Of a stretch of DNA of 64,000 nt, positions 46,522 through 54,774 are shown piece by piece (position 1 is the first letter of the stretch; each line of letters begins with the position of its first letter). The notes beneath the pieces are model-generated. The model saw only the letters and a program-made list of their open reading frames with translations, was not told the DNA's origin and did not search any database. Source of the DNA: Microcoleus sp. FACHB-672 (lineage in GTDB: Bacteria; Cyanobacteriota; Cyanobacteriia; Cyanobacteriales; Oscillatoriaceae); NCBI RefSeq assembly GCF_014695725.1, contig NZ_JACJOU010000013.1, positions 124,001 through 188,000 of the forward strand, given 5' to 3'. The translations under genes were made by a program, and so were the position numbers.

Positions 46522-47781
46522 TTAAGAAGCGCGGCGGAAGACTAAATCTGAGCGTAAGGTAAGATTTAGATCTTTGTTGGGGTCAACTGAAATCAGATCG
46601 ACTTTGTTGCGACCTTGGAAGACGCCAATTAGGGTGAGCACGCTGCTCAAACCGGCACCTAACAACACTTCTTCAGTGGCGATGGCTTTATCGCCGGTAA
46701 CCGCCGAGATTGCCGCTGCTGCTGCTGCACCTAAGGCTGCATTTCTCAGCACTTTGGCGATATTAATCCCCTTGGTAATTTCTTCTGTTCGGGTAACGAC
46801 AGCAGAATTAGCACTGATCGCGCTGCGTGTGCCATTTGGTAGCACCAGTTCTTTGGCGACAAACTGAGCGCCGCCTTGAACTAATTGCAGTTCACCGACG
46901 ATCTGGCTTCCGGTAGGAATTACCACCGTGTTTTGAACCGAGACATTTTGAGCCACTGTCAAGGTTACAGGTACGGGTTTGGGTTCGTTAGTAGCGAGGA
47001 GAATTTTCTCTGCTTTTGAGTAGTTGACTGGGATAGTTGTCCCTGTCTTAACAATGACGCGATCATCTACGGGCGGGGTTGGGGTTGTTGCCCCAGCCAC
47101 GATGTAAGGTGAGGTGAGGGCGGTTGCTTGACCGGCACTCACTAAGGCTTGGTAGATGAAGGCTGCCACTTCAGCGCGTGTGGCGACTTGGTTGGGATTT
47201 AAGTATTTAACATCGGGATAGTTGACGACAATGCGTTTTTCTGTGGCTGCGGCAACACTGCCACGGGCGTAGTCTGGGATAGCCGTGGCGTCAGTGTAAC
47301 CTTGCAAGACGGTGCCGGTAGCGGCAGTGCTGGTGTAGTTCAGCCCGTTTGCCAGCGACACCAAGGCTTGTGCGCGAGGAATATTTTGTTCGGGGTTGAA
47401 GACATTGCCAGGATAGCCGGTGAGAAATCCCATCTCATAGGTATCTTGAATCGCAGTGTAAGCCCAGTAGTTGGACGAGACATCGACAAAGTTGATGCCG
47501 GTGCGAACATCGGCTTTATTAAATGCTTTACGAACCATTGCGGCAAACTGTGCCCGTGTCACCGGCTCATTCGGTCGGAAGCTGCCATCGGGAAAGCCTT
47601 TAATAATATCTCGCGATGCTAGCGCTTGTATAAAATCTCTAGCCCAATAGTTGGTACTGACATCAGAAAAGCTGGTTTGAGCAAATGCTGGGGCCGTAAC
47701 CACGATGGGTGCGGCAGCACCTGCAATCATACCAAAAGCGATTAAGGCAGCGGTTCCTGATTGCAAACGATTCATGGTCAT
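46522..47781 (-). CDS. Exported SLH-domain protein with C-terminal TrbI-like domain
   Basis: About 419 residues. A signal peptide (cleavage near APAFAQ) is followed by three SLH-type units (FSDVSTNYWARDFIQAL, FVDVSSNYWAYTAIQD, and a third ending TRAEVAAFIYQAL), which bind cell-wall polymers. The C-terminal ~190 residues (TTIPVNYSKAEKILL, IPTGSQIVGELQ, GAQFVAKELVLPNG) are shared with the next gene and loosely recall VirB10/TrbI beta-barrel segments. A GlyAla-rich stretch AALGAAAAAAISAVTGD sits between. ATG at 47781 follows a GGAGAAC site; the frame extends two codons further without a standard start codon. Confidence 0.8.
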   Translation of the reverse strand: MTMNRLQSGTAALIAFGMIAGAAAPIVVTAPAFAQTSFSDVSTNYWARDFIQALASRDIIKGFPDGSFRPNEPVTRAQFAAMVRKAFNKADVRTGINFVDVSSNYWAYTAIQDTYEMGFLTGYPGNVFNPEQNIPRAQALVSLANGLNYTSTAATGTVLQGYTDATAIPDYARGSVAAATEKRIVVNYPDVKYLNPNQVATRAEVAAFIYQALVSAGQATALTSPYIVAGATTPTPPVDDRVIVKTGTTIPVNYSKAEKILLATNEPKPVPVTLTVAQNVSVQNTVVIPTGSQIVGELQLVQGGAQFVAKELVLPNGTRSAISANSAVVTRTEEITKGINIAKVLRNAALGAAAAAAISAVTGDKAIATEEVLLGAGLSSVLTLIGVFQGRNKVDLISVDPNKDLNLTLRSDLVFRRAS

Positions 47782-48469
47782 AATCAATGTTCTCCAGAAT
47801 ACATGAGAGTGAGTAGAGGCACGGCCTGCTGTGTTCTTGCCTAGCTAATTAAATAGACATAAGGATGCAACACTTGTTCCTAGGCTGAGTTTGGCAGATA
47901 AATGAAGTTAATTTAGCAAAATAACGGGGTTAATTCGTGATTTTGCAGGGTTTTTCTTTAACTTTCCTAATTGTTACAGACGCATTGCTGTTAAATTTGT
48001 TGCACTCAGTTGCTAGTTCACCGATAGCCGGCCCATGCTTAGCAGTGATGTAAGAAAATGTGGGAATTGGGTTGATAAGATTTTATTTAAATTGAATATT
48101 TATCAATCGCATCCCTCATAACCAATACCTACGGCTAGGTACGGGGGTGATCAGTCAGGTTTTGGTAAGAATTGCTACCCCAGTTTCACTCAGCTTACCG
48201 AAAAACTTGAGAGCACCTACTAGAGGTGCTCCTGGCTTGGTGTGATGATGAACAAGCGTATCTATAGCGGTTCTCAATCGGATGAAAAGCTTGGAAAAGT
48301 CAGAAAGGCATTGGGGGGGGAACCCCCAAACCCCCCATTGGGTGACGGGTGCGTCCCCCAAACCCCCTCCACAAGGGGTGAGCGGCTGAGCCTCATATAA
48401 GTGAGCAGTGCTATATTTCAGTGCTGACGCACCTGATACAGAGGGTGGCCGGCTTTATTTTGCCGTGGG
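47782..48469. other. Noncoding region with G-rich palindromic repeat
   Basis: Contains GAGCACCT/AGGTGCTC (48211-48231) and a G/C-run block at 48310-48380 where GGGGGGGG is followed by CCCCCAAACCCCCC. A 68-codon frame here is just the repeat read through. Also carries the promoter of the SLH gene. Confidence 0.55.
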
Positions 48470-49195
48470 TTAGCGCAGCGCTAACTCAGAACGTAAGGTC
48501 AAATCCAGATCGGTATTGGGATTGATCACGACGACGGTATCTTTTTTGCGCCCTAGCAGCAGTCCACCGAGGGCACCGACACCGGCACCTCCGAGGACTT
48601 CTTCGGTGGCAATGGCACGATCGCCGGTGATTGCTGAGATGGCGGTTGCTGCCGCTGCACCGATGGCTGCACCTTTTAAGATGTTGCCGGTACTGACACC
48701 TTTATCGATCTTTTCGGTTTTTGTAACGACCTCAGAACGGGCATTCAGGGGGATGGGCCGGCTATTACGCCCCATTAGCAGTTCTTTGGCGACAAATTGA
48801 GATCCGCCGTTTGCCGGTCGCAGTTCCCCAATAATTTGACTGCCGACAGGAATTAAAATCGTGCCGGTGGATGATTTGATGTTTTGAGCAACTTTTAGGG
48901 TCAGAGGTGCGGTTTCATCCGGCAAAACGAGGATTTTCTCGGCATCGTCGTACCTGACTCGAATCTCTGTGCCGTATGGAAGGCTGGCATTCGAGCTATT
49001 TGGCGGCGCATTCCACCGTCCGTTCGTTGGGCGCGATGGGGACGGGTTCTGTTGTCCGTTTTTCGGACGTGTTGGCGGCGCGTTCCACTGTGCGTTAGCC
49101 GATTGCATTTGCACAAGCGGTGCGCCGGCAGCAAGGCTGATTGCTAATGCCATTAGCGCAGCCGTTTTAGATTGCCATTTTTTAGTTTTAAACAT
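48470..49195 (-). CDS. Exported paralogue of the SLH protein C-terminal domain
   Basis: 241 residues: signal peptide (MALAISLAAGAPLVQMQSANAQ), a Pro/Asn/Gly-rich linker with three repeats of the type RPTNG-RWNAPP, then a domain equivalent to the last ~190 residues of the neighbouring SLH protein (VRYDDAEKILVLPDE, IPVGSQIIGELRPANGG, TEEVLGGAGVGALGGLLLG). It lacks SLH repeats. GAGGGAG precedes the ATG. The pair probably arose by duplication and domain loss or gain. Confidence 0.8.
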   Translation of the reverse strand: MFKTKKWQSKTAALMALAISLAAGAPLVQMQSANAQWNAPPTRPKNGQQNPSPSRPTNGRWNAPPNSSNASLPYGTEIRVRYDDAEKILVLPDETAPLTLKVAQNIKSSTGTILIPVGSQIIGELRPANGGSQFVAKELLMGRNSRPIPLNARSEVVTKTEKIDKGVSTGNILKGAAIGAAAATAISAITGDRAIATEEVLGGAGVGALGGLLLGRKKDTVVVINPNTDLDLTLRSELALR

Positions 49196-49560
49196 AGATA
49201 GCTCCCTCAGGAGACGCCAGTATTGGTAGGAACAAGTGATGTGTTGCTCCTATTTAGGGTAGACCTGAAGTTTACTCCAGTGTTCCTGAGTTTTTTAGAT
49301 TTTAAATTTAGTTATTATCTAATTCATTTTATTGAGAATTAATACTTAGATTTCTTACAAAACTCGATAATATTGCTAATAGCTTAGGTGCGTTTTTTTA
49401 CTTTGGTTTCTGAAATTGAAACGGTTGTTTAAGTCAAAAATGCTCCGCCCCCGGCAGTCGTCATTAGCCCTGGCAGCTGGCAACGCAGGCTTTTTGATTG
49501 AAAAAAAGCCGGTATGTGGGTGGGCATGAATAAATGCCACACCTGAATGGTTAGAAGCTG
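49196..49560. other. Intergenic region
   Basis: 365 bases, no gene seen; AT-rich around 49300-49430. Holds the promoter of the exported-protein gene. Confidence 0.5.
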
Positions 49561-50160
49561 TTAGGAATTTTTGAGACGTTCAAGGAGTTGATCGAATCTG
49601 GCTGTCGCGAGTGCCATGTCATGAGGCGGCAGTGCTGCTAAGTCGTCGTCTTGCTGGTGACTCATGCGTAAGTCTTTATCATCACTGAACCAGTTAACGG
49701 CACCGCGCAGTCGGGTGGAGAGAAATTTGGTGATAGCTCGATAAAAACGTAAAGCGAAAAGTACGTCTAACTGTAATTTTTCAGTTAAGGGTTGTCGCGG
49801 AATCGACAAAACAACGGAGTCTTCGATGGCTTTGACGGTGGCAGCCGGCGGGCGATCGTCTACGAAAGACATTTCTCCCAAGACTTCGCCGCAACCGATG
49901 GTGCTGATTTCTCTGTTGCCTAAAGCCGCCATCGAAACGGTTAGGGTGCCCTCAAGTACGATGTAGAGTGCGTCTGTGGGTTTTCCTTCTTCGATGAGTA
50001 CGGTGCCGGCAGCGATTTCTTGCCGGCTGCCAATTGTCAGCATCCAATCGAGATCCCGATCGTTTAACTCGCCGAGGATGAATAAAACTTTTCTCATAGA
50101 TGGCTCATTGGCAACAGCTTGTTTGCCGTTATCTCTCAGATGCGGATAGGGTCTATACAT
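49561..50160 (-). CDS. Cyclic nucleotide-binding domain protein
   Basis: 199 residues with one cNMP-binding domain (EIAAGTVLIEEGKPTDALYIV, GCGEVLGEMSFVDDRPPAATVKA) and a helical tail (FYRAITKFLSTRL). The GEMSF...RPPAATV phosphate-binding cassette is present, so ligand binding is plausible. No DNA-binding HTH is visible, unlike CRP-type regulators. An ATG at 50097 would start the folded domain directly, but GAGGGAGA before the ATG at 50160 supports the longer form. Confidence 0.8.
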   Translation of the reverse strand: MYRPYPHLRDNGKQAVANEPSMRKVLFILGELNDRDLDWMLTIGSRQEIAAGTVLIEEGKPTDALYIVLEGTLTVSMAALGNREISTIGCGEVLGEMSFVDDRPPAATVKAIEDSVVLSIPRQPLTEKLQLDVLFALRFYRAITKFLSTRLRGAVNWFSDDKDLRMSHQQDDDLAALPPHDMALATARFDQLLERLKNS

Positions 50161-50343
50161 ATTCTCCCTCGATTCTCACATAGACAACAGCTGCGCCAAT
50201 GCTTTCTTAGGCGGACGAGCGGGGTGCCAGCCGCACAGCCCCGCGCTTTCAGTAGTTTTACAGTTGACAGAAATCTTTTGTTTGCAGCATAGCGTGCCGG
50301 TGATTTGTCACCTAGAGGGGTCAGACCCCCCATTTGCGTGGGA

Positions 50344-52941
50344 TTATGCGGGGTGCCGGTGTTTTTCAATTTCTGCAATGGGTAACAACAAGGTATTTTC
50401 TATTTCCTGCCGCACCTCACGGGACAGATAACAATCGCTATCCAAGCAATTGACTAGCAACAAGTTGGCATTGTAATACTGCTGAAGCAATTCCTTTTGG
50501 TCTTGGCTGAACTGCCAATCGTGCCCAATATTGCGATACTTAATCATTACGGCTCTTAATTGCTTAGTCCAAGCCCGACCATTATCTTTCCACCATTCTT
50601 TAAATATTTTTTCCTCAGCATTTAGAGTCGGTAATTGTTCTTTAAGTTCTTGCAGTGTTTTCTTGAGGTCGAGGGAGAGGGAGTGGTCGAGGTAGAGGGA
50701 GAGGGAGTGGTCGAGGTCGAGGTAGAAGGAGCGGTCGAGGTCGAGGGAGCGGTCGAGGTAAAGGGAGCGGTTGAGGGAGTGGTCGAGGGAGCGGTTGAGG
50801 GAGCGGTCGAGGTCGAGGGAGCGGTTGAGGGAGTGGTCGAGGGAGCGGTTGAGGGAGTGGTCGAGGGAGCGGTTGAGGTCGAGGGAGCGGTCGAGGGAGC
50901 AGTCGAAGTAAAAAGCCCGAACTGCTGCTGGTTTGTATGAACCCTCAACTGAATCAGATTTCTCCCTTAGCCATATCAAGAACTCCTGCAATTTCTGATC
51001 ATCTTCTACAAGCGAATCAGCTTGCTTTTTCATGAGCAGCAATAGCCGATCTGCACTTGGCGACATCCCAGCCGCGAGTAAAAAGACTTCCCGCCAGCGT
51101 GTTTCGGTGATGTGGCTGAGCAGATTTTGCAATGCTTCCTCTGATGATTGTTTGCCGACAATAATCTCTCTAGCTGTGAAATACTCATGAAATGTCAGGT
51201 GGGAAAATGAGTAAATTCCCTTAGCCCTTTCTACTAATAGCCCGTGTTGAGCTTCAATGGATTGTAATACTTTCTCACTGTCCAGTTGCAATGCTTTCAG
51301 GCTAGTCTTAGCATGGGGTAAATTGCGGATGTAATCTGTGATGTAGAGTTCTGCTGCTTTTTGCTTGAAGAAATAGTCTCCTTGTTCAAAGGTAGTCAAG
51401 GCTATTTTGCTGAGTAAATCTTCCTTACCTTGAACGGATAGCTTTTTGTAAATCTGATAGCGCTCAATTCCGCGCTTAGCATCCCATTTCTTCAGCAGTG
51501 CATCCAGTCCTTCTTTGTACAGTTCAGACCGATTTGCCGGAAAATCTCCGGATTCTTCAAAGACCAAACATAAGAGCGTCAGCAACAGCGGATTTGTGGC
51601 CAGCTCTCTGATTCGTTGATTGCCTTTAATACGTTTAAGAAAAGTTTCCGATTTGACGACTTTACCCTTAAACCAGTTGGTTGCAAACGTAGCAATTTGA
51701 TTATCATCAAAATCAGAAATTTCCACCTCTGTAAATTTATCAAAGGTATATTCCCGCGCTGCAATCCGGCAAGTCATCACAAAGTGACTGTCATGATACT
51801 GCTCAGAGAAATCACGAATTTCTTTTAAAACACGTTCGCTGTCATCTTCTCTAACTTCATCCAAGCCATCAAACAAAACCAACGCTCTACCGTGGGTAAT
51901 TGCCTCTTTGACAGATATGCAAAAATGCGTTTCTGCGCCAACCTTAGAAAATTGCTGATAGATGTATTCCAGTGATCCGGGTTTATTTGTAGCCTTAGAA
52001 AATTGCTGACAGATGTATTTCAGTAATCCGGGTTTATTTGCAGCTTCTGCAAAGTCCTTGAGGGTGACAAAAACCGGCACTCGCTCTGCCTGAAATTTTC
52101 CCGCAATACACTGCATCGCTACATACTTCAAAAATGTGGTTTTTCCCGCTCCCGGTTTTCCCAAGATCATCAGCTTGGGATTTTTCTCGACGGCATCCAG
52201 TCCTGGCACTCGTTTTTCAATGATTCTACCAAGTCCAAAACGCTCAAAATCCTCTGAGTTACATTCTTGCAATAGTTCAGCAATGTCTTTGCGTCGGCGT
52301 CCTGTAATTTTCTCCAGAATATTCACGTTGGTGTAGATATCATTCAACCCGATAGGCTGAGTCATATCCAGCACGCGCATTGTGCCGCAACGTTCTTGAA
52401 TAATGGGTTGTACCTTTTCCCGTACCTCTTGCACAAGCGCGTCAATCTCAATTTTGCGGGTTGGATTTGGCTCAGGTGCTGCCCGTTCTTGTTCTTTGGG
52501 TAGATCGTTGGCAATCTCCTCCCAATCCAGACCTAACTTTCTGCAAAGACGGTCGAAAATGATGTGGTCAACTGGTTTGCCAGTGAAAAATTTGGTGGGT
52601 TTTACCTTTTCCCTCACCTGGCGTACCAAGCTATCAATATCAATCACCTCGCGTACCAAGCTATCAATCTCAATTTTGGGGGTTGGATTTGGCTCAGGTG
52701 CTGCCCGTTCTTGTTCTTTGGGTAGATCGTCGGCAATCTCCTCCCAATCCAGACCTAACTTTCTACAAAGACGGTCGAAAATGATGTGGTCAACTGGTTT
52801 GCCAGTGAAAAATTTGGAAATCGTAGAGCGACTCAAACCAGTGTCACGCCTTAAACTCGTCTGATTCCACGTATTTTTGTTTAGAGCTATGTTTGCCAAC
52901 CGGATGCCGTCTGAAGATGCCTTGAGCGTACGTCTTCCCAT
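50344..52941 (-). CDS. NACHT-domain NTPase with N-terminal HTH, internal duplications and SLDRSL repeat tract (NLR-like)
   Basis: 865 residues. Residues ~20-65 form an XRE-type HTH ([18 protein letters not shown]). The segment [20 protein letters not shown] and following residues is repeated (~42-92 and ~116-166). The NACHT module has Walker [13 protein letters not shown] (~260), Walker [11 protein letters not shown] (~355), sensor TCRIAAREY, and the winged-helix region ending [14 protein letters not shown]. Residues ~677-759 are Asp/Ser/Arg/Leu repeats ([16 protein letters not shown]). The C-terminal segment [28 protein letters not shown] is a conserved cyanobacterial NACHT tail. Bacterial NACHT proteins include anti-phage NLR-like systems; immune function here is inferred. 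An antitoxin-like pseudogene lies nearby. Confidence 0.88.
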   Translation of the reverse strand: MGRRTLKASSDGIRLANIALNKNTWNQTSLRRDTGLSRSTISKFFTGKPVDHIIFDRLCRKLGLDWEEIADDLPKEQERAAPEPNPTPKIEIDSLVREVIDIDSLVRQVREKVKPTKFFTGKPVDHIIFDRLCRKLGLDWEEIANDLPKEQERAAPEPNPTRKIEIDALVQEVREKVQPIIQERCGTMRVLDMTQPIGLNDIYTNVNILEKITGRRRKDIAELLQECNSEDFERFGLGRIIEKRVPGLDAVEKNPKLMILGKPGAGKTTFLKYVAMQCIAGKFQAERVPVFVTLKDFAEAANKPGLLKYICQQFSKATNKPGSLEYIYQQFSKVGAETHFCISVKEAITHGRALVLFDGLDEVREDDSERVLKEIRDFSEQYHDSHFVMTCRIAAREYTFDKFTEVEISDFDDNQIATFATNWFKGKVVKSETFLKRIKGNQRIRELATNPLLLTLLCLVFEESGDFPANRSELYKEGLDALLKKWDAKRGIERYQIYKKLSVQGKEDLLSKIALTTFEQGDYFFKQKAAELYITDYIRNLPHAKTSLKALQLDSEKVLQSIEAQHGLLVERAKGIYSFSHLTFHEYFTAREIIVGKQSSEEALQNLLSHITETRWREVFLLAAGMSPSADRLLLLMKKQADSLVEDDQKLQEFLIWLREKSDSVEGSYKPAAVRAFYFDCSLDRSLDLNRSLDHSLNRSLDHSLNRSLDLDRSLNRSLDHSLNRSLYLDRSLDLDRSFYLDLDHSLSLYLDHSLSLDLKKTLQELKEQLPTLNAEEKIFKEWWKDNGRAWTKQLRAVMIKYRNIGHDWQFSQDQKELLQQYYNANLLLVNCLDSDCYLSREVRQEIENTLLLPIAEIEKHRHPA
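50665..50910. repeat. Hexamer-based tandem repeat inside the NACHT gene
   Basis: On the plus strand the tract is built from GAGGGAGCGGTC/GAGGTCGAG units of 6 bases combined into 12-24-base higher units. It encodes SLDRSL/SLNHSL-type repeats on the minus strand. Because the unit is a multiple of three, copy-number change would keep the frame. Confidence 0.85.
51942..52043. repeat. 51-bp tandem duplication in the NACHT core
   Basis: Bases 51942-51992 and 51993-52043 are near-identical direct copies, giving the doubled 17-residue segment ([16 protein letters not shown] and [16 protein letters not shown]). It falls between Walker A and Walker B. Confidence 0.85.
52442..52817. repeat. 222-bp-offset direct duplication at the NACHT N-terminus
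   Basis: 52442-52595 and 52664-52817 (154 bases each) differ at only about four positions and are offset by 222 bases, an exact multiple of three. A second smaller duplication, GCGTACCAAGCTATCAAT at 52621 and 52651, lies between them. The duplication repeats the recognition-helix end of the HTH and its linker. Confidence 0.9.
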
Positions 52942-53379
52942 AAGTTAACTACAAAAGTTTCATTTATTTTACTCGCGGCAATAGGTCTTTATTTTCCAAC
53001 TCATGCAACTTATGCAAGTTGTACATGAACTCAGACATAACGCATACAGGGTGGGTGTCATCCTGAAAGAGTCGTGATTCAACATCGATTTATGACCACT
53101 GCTGCACTCATCTTTATACTCCAAATTTTAGCCGCCTTGCTAGTTGAAGAGTCAGCAAAAGCCGGCTACCGAAAGCTCAAGAAGAGTAAGATTGTGAGAC
53201 GGAAAATTTGGGTAATGTGTTCTTGCCTTATCATCCTTTGGAAATCGCACAAGCGTAAGTAAAAATTGGACAAATAAAAGTCACGGAGATTAGGCGCACA
53301 CAGAATAAACCTGCCTTGATAGGTTTAATTGTTTTAAAATAATCCTGTAGCGTGAGCGCCTAACCACCGAGGCTAACCC
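52942..53379. other. Intergenic region upstream of the NACHT gene
   Basis: Contains the possible small ORF at 53092-53262 and an inverted pair TTAGGCGC (53290-53297) / GCGCCTAA (53356-53363) with partly complementary flanks, which may bound a small mobile sequence. Confidence 0.45.
53092..53262 (+). CDS. Possible small membrane protein
   Basis: 56 residues from the ATG at 53092 (a GTG at 53074 is also in frame). A hydrophobic N-terminal helix TAALIFILQILAALLVEE is followed by a Lys/Arg-rich stretch YRKLKKSKIVRRK and a second hydrophobic run. No clear Shine-Dalgarno and no family recognised; may be chance. Confidence 0.3.
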   Translation: MTTAALIFILQILAALLVEESAKAGYRKLKKSKIVRRKIWVMCSCLIILWKSHKRK

Positions 53380-53622
53380 ATGACAAAAACAGAAATCTTG
53401 GAAGCATAACAGATGAGTGCAGAAGAGCGCTTGGAAATTATCGAATCTATCTCGCGGATGATGCGCGAAGATATAGAAGAAAAGGCTAGACTCAAAGCTG
53501 AAAAATAGCAGAAGTTAGCAGTAGCAGCAAAAGCCGCACTTCCAGACTATATGCCCGGAAATTTGCTGCATGATTGATGGTTATCTGACAGTGAAGATGA
53601 TGACCAATTTACTAAGAAGTAA
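53380..53622 (+). pseudogene. Antitoxin-like pseudogene with three in-frame stops
   Basis: An 81-codon frame reads MTKTEILEA, stop, MSAEERLEIIESISRMM and EEKARLKAEK, stop, QKLAVAAKAALPDYMPGN and LLHD, stop, WLSDSEDDDQF, then the final TAA. The frame never shifts; the internal stops are one each of TAA, TAG and TGA. The pattern of EILEA-x-L/MSAEERLEIIE plus acidic C-terminus is that of small cyanobacterial antitoxins usually followed by a PemK/MazF-type toxin. No toxin gene follows, so I call a decayed antitoxin left by a lost module. Confidence 0.6.
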
Positions 53623-53635
53623 ATTTAACGCGTGG

Positions 53636-54490
53636 CTACCCTTGCTCTAATTTTTCAATCAACTCCGCCGCTTCAATTAAAGAAACAACCGGCCTTTCAC
53701 CGAGATAAACTTTATCTAATAATTCTATGGCTTGCCGGCTGAGAATCCAATTACCGGCATCCTCTGGATCGGGTTGCAATTGCGCTTCGCCTCCCGCCGC
53801 ACACACCAGATCGAACATCCAATCAATATTTTCCTCAGTTTCTCCCTTCTCCATCATTTGAAACAGTTTGCCCAACCGCTTGTTTCCTTGCAGACGAGAC
53901 GACACCAAATCCACCACTGAGATGCCGGTTTGCGCTTCTACTCCCTCAAAAATGTTATATAAATAAGTGCAAGCTTCACTATCGGTTAAATCGGGCAGCC
54001 GGCGCTCAATTCGTTGCAGCAAATTCTCTACAAACGGCACGCCCAATTGTGCCTCTAATACATCAATTGGCGATTCATCTTGAATGACGATCACACCTGA
54101 TGTCAACATATCGTCAAAATTCGCTTGAAAGTCTGCCGGCAATTCTTTTAATAGCGTCTCACTCGCTTGCCGGCTCATTGTTAATCCCTGCTCACTCGTG
54201 CTGAAATCTCTGCCGGCTTCAAATCCATGTTCTATTAAAAGTTTATAGAGAAGCGTTACCGCCTCTTGATACATTTCTTGCAAAGCTTCCTGCGGCAGTA
54301 GATTGCTATATGCCCAAATTTTATCTTCAGCCGGCAGCGTTTCTATTACCTCAAACAAAAGAGACGCCATCTGTTTCGCAGAAATGCGCTGCTCGAATTC
54401 AGAAATTTGCTTATCCACTACCGCGACATCGTGAGTCTTGATCGCCTTGGCAATTAAACTCTTTTCACGGCTATAGCCAAATCCTTTCAT
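53636..54490 (-). CDS. Unrecognised conserved-looking cytoplasmic protein
   Basis: 284 residues, mostly helical and acidic, with KQMASLLFEVIETLPAEDKI, SEACTYLYNIFEGVEAQTGI and a final SLIEAAELIEKLEQG. No catalytic motif, signal peptide or membrane helix is seen, and I do not recognise the family. A good AAAGGAAAA site precedes the ATG at 54490; the longer open frame upstream is repeat DNA. It is divergent from sbcC with 284 bases between them. Confidence 0.65.
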   Translation of the reverse strand: MKGFGYSREKSLIAKAIKTHDVAVVDKQISEFEQRISAKQMASLLFEVIETLPAEDKIWAYSNLLPQEALQEMYQEAVTLLYKLLIEHGFEAGRDFSTSEQGLTMSRQASETLLKELPADFQANFDDMLTSGVIVIQDESPIDVLEAQLGVPFVENLLQRIERRLPDLTDSEACTYLYNIFEGVEAQTGISVVDLVSSRLQGNKRLGKLFQMMEKGETEENIDWMFDLVCAAGGEAQLQPDPEDAGNWILSRQAIELLDKVYLGERPVVSLIEAAELIEKLEQG

Positions 54491-54523
54491 ACAATCGTTT
54501 TCCTTTAAGCCGGTATATCTGTT

Positions 54524-54557
54524 AGGGGAGAGGGCATCGGGCATCGGGCATGGGGAG
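54524..54557. repeat. Heptamer-type tandem repeat (GGGCATC)
   Basis: Three tandem GGGCATC/GGGCATG units in the divergent spacer, same class as the other three arrays in the window. Confidence 0.85.
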
Positions 54558-54774
54558 ATTTGATAGAATCTTATGGGTTGCCGGCAAAAATGTAAACAAT
54601 TGTAAAATTAATTGATAAATAGCTGTAATCCTTAGTCTGACTGGCACACAATAGTTATTTGGAATGCTCAACAGTCAGACAACATGGAAAGCAACAACAG
54701 CCGGTTAGGAAAAACTGAAAACGGAAAAGACAAAAGATTGCTGCTCGTTTTAAATTTATAACCTTGACTTTATT

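Noticed and set aside
48155-48361. 68-codon minus-strand frame in the G-rich repeat
   Set aside because: Consists of palindromic repeat DNA without a start signal.
50136-50378. 80-codon minus-strand frame between the cNMP-binding gene and the NACHT gene
   Set aside because: Overlaps both neighbours' ends and reads palindromic spacer DNA.
50635-50940. Plus-strand frame of Val/Glu/Gly repeats
   Set aside because: It is the NACHT repeat tract read on the wrong strand.
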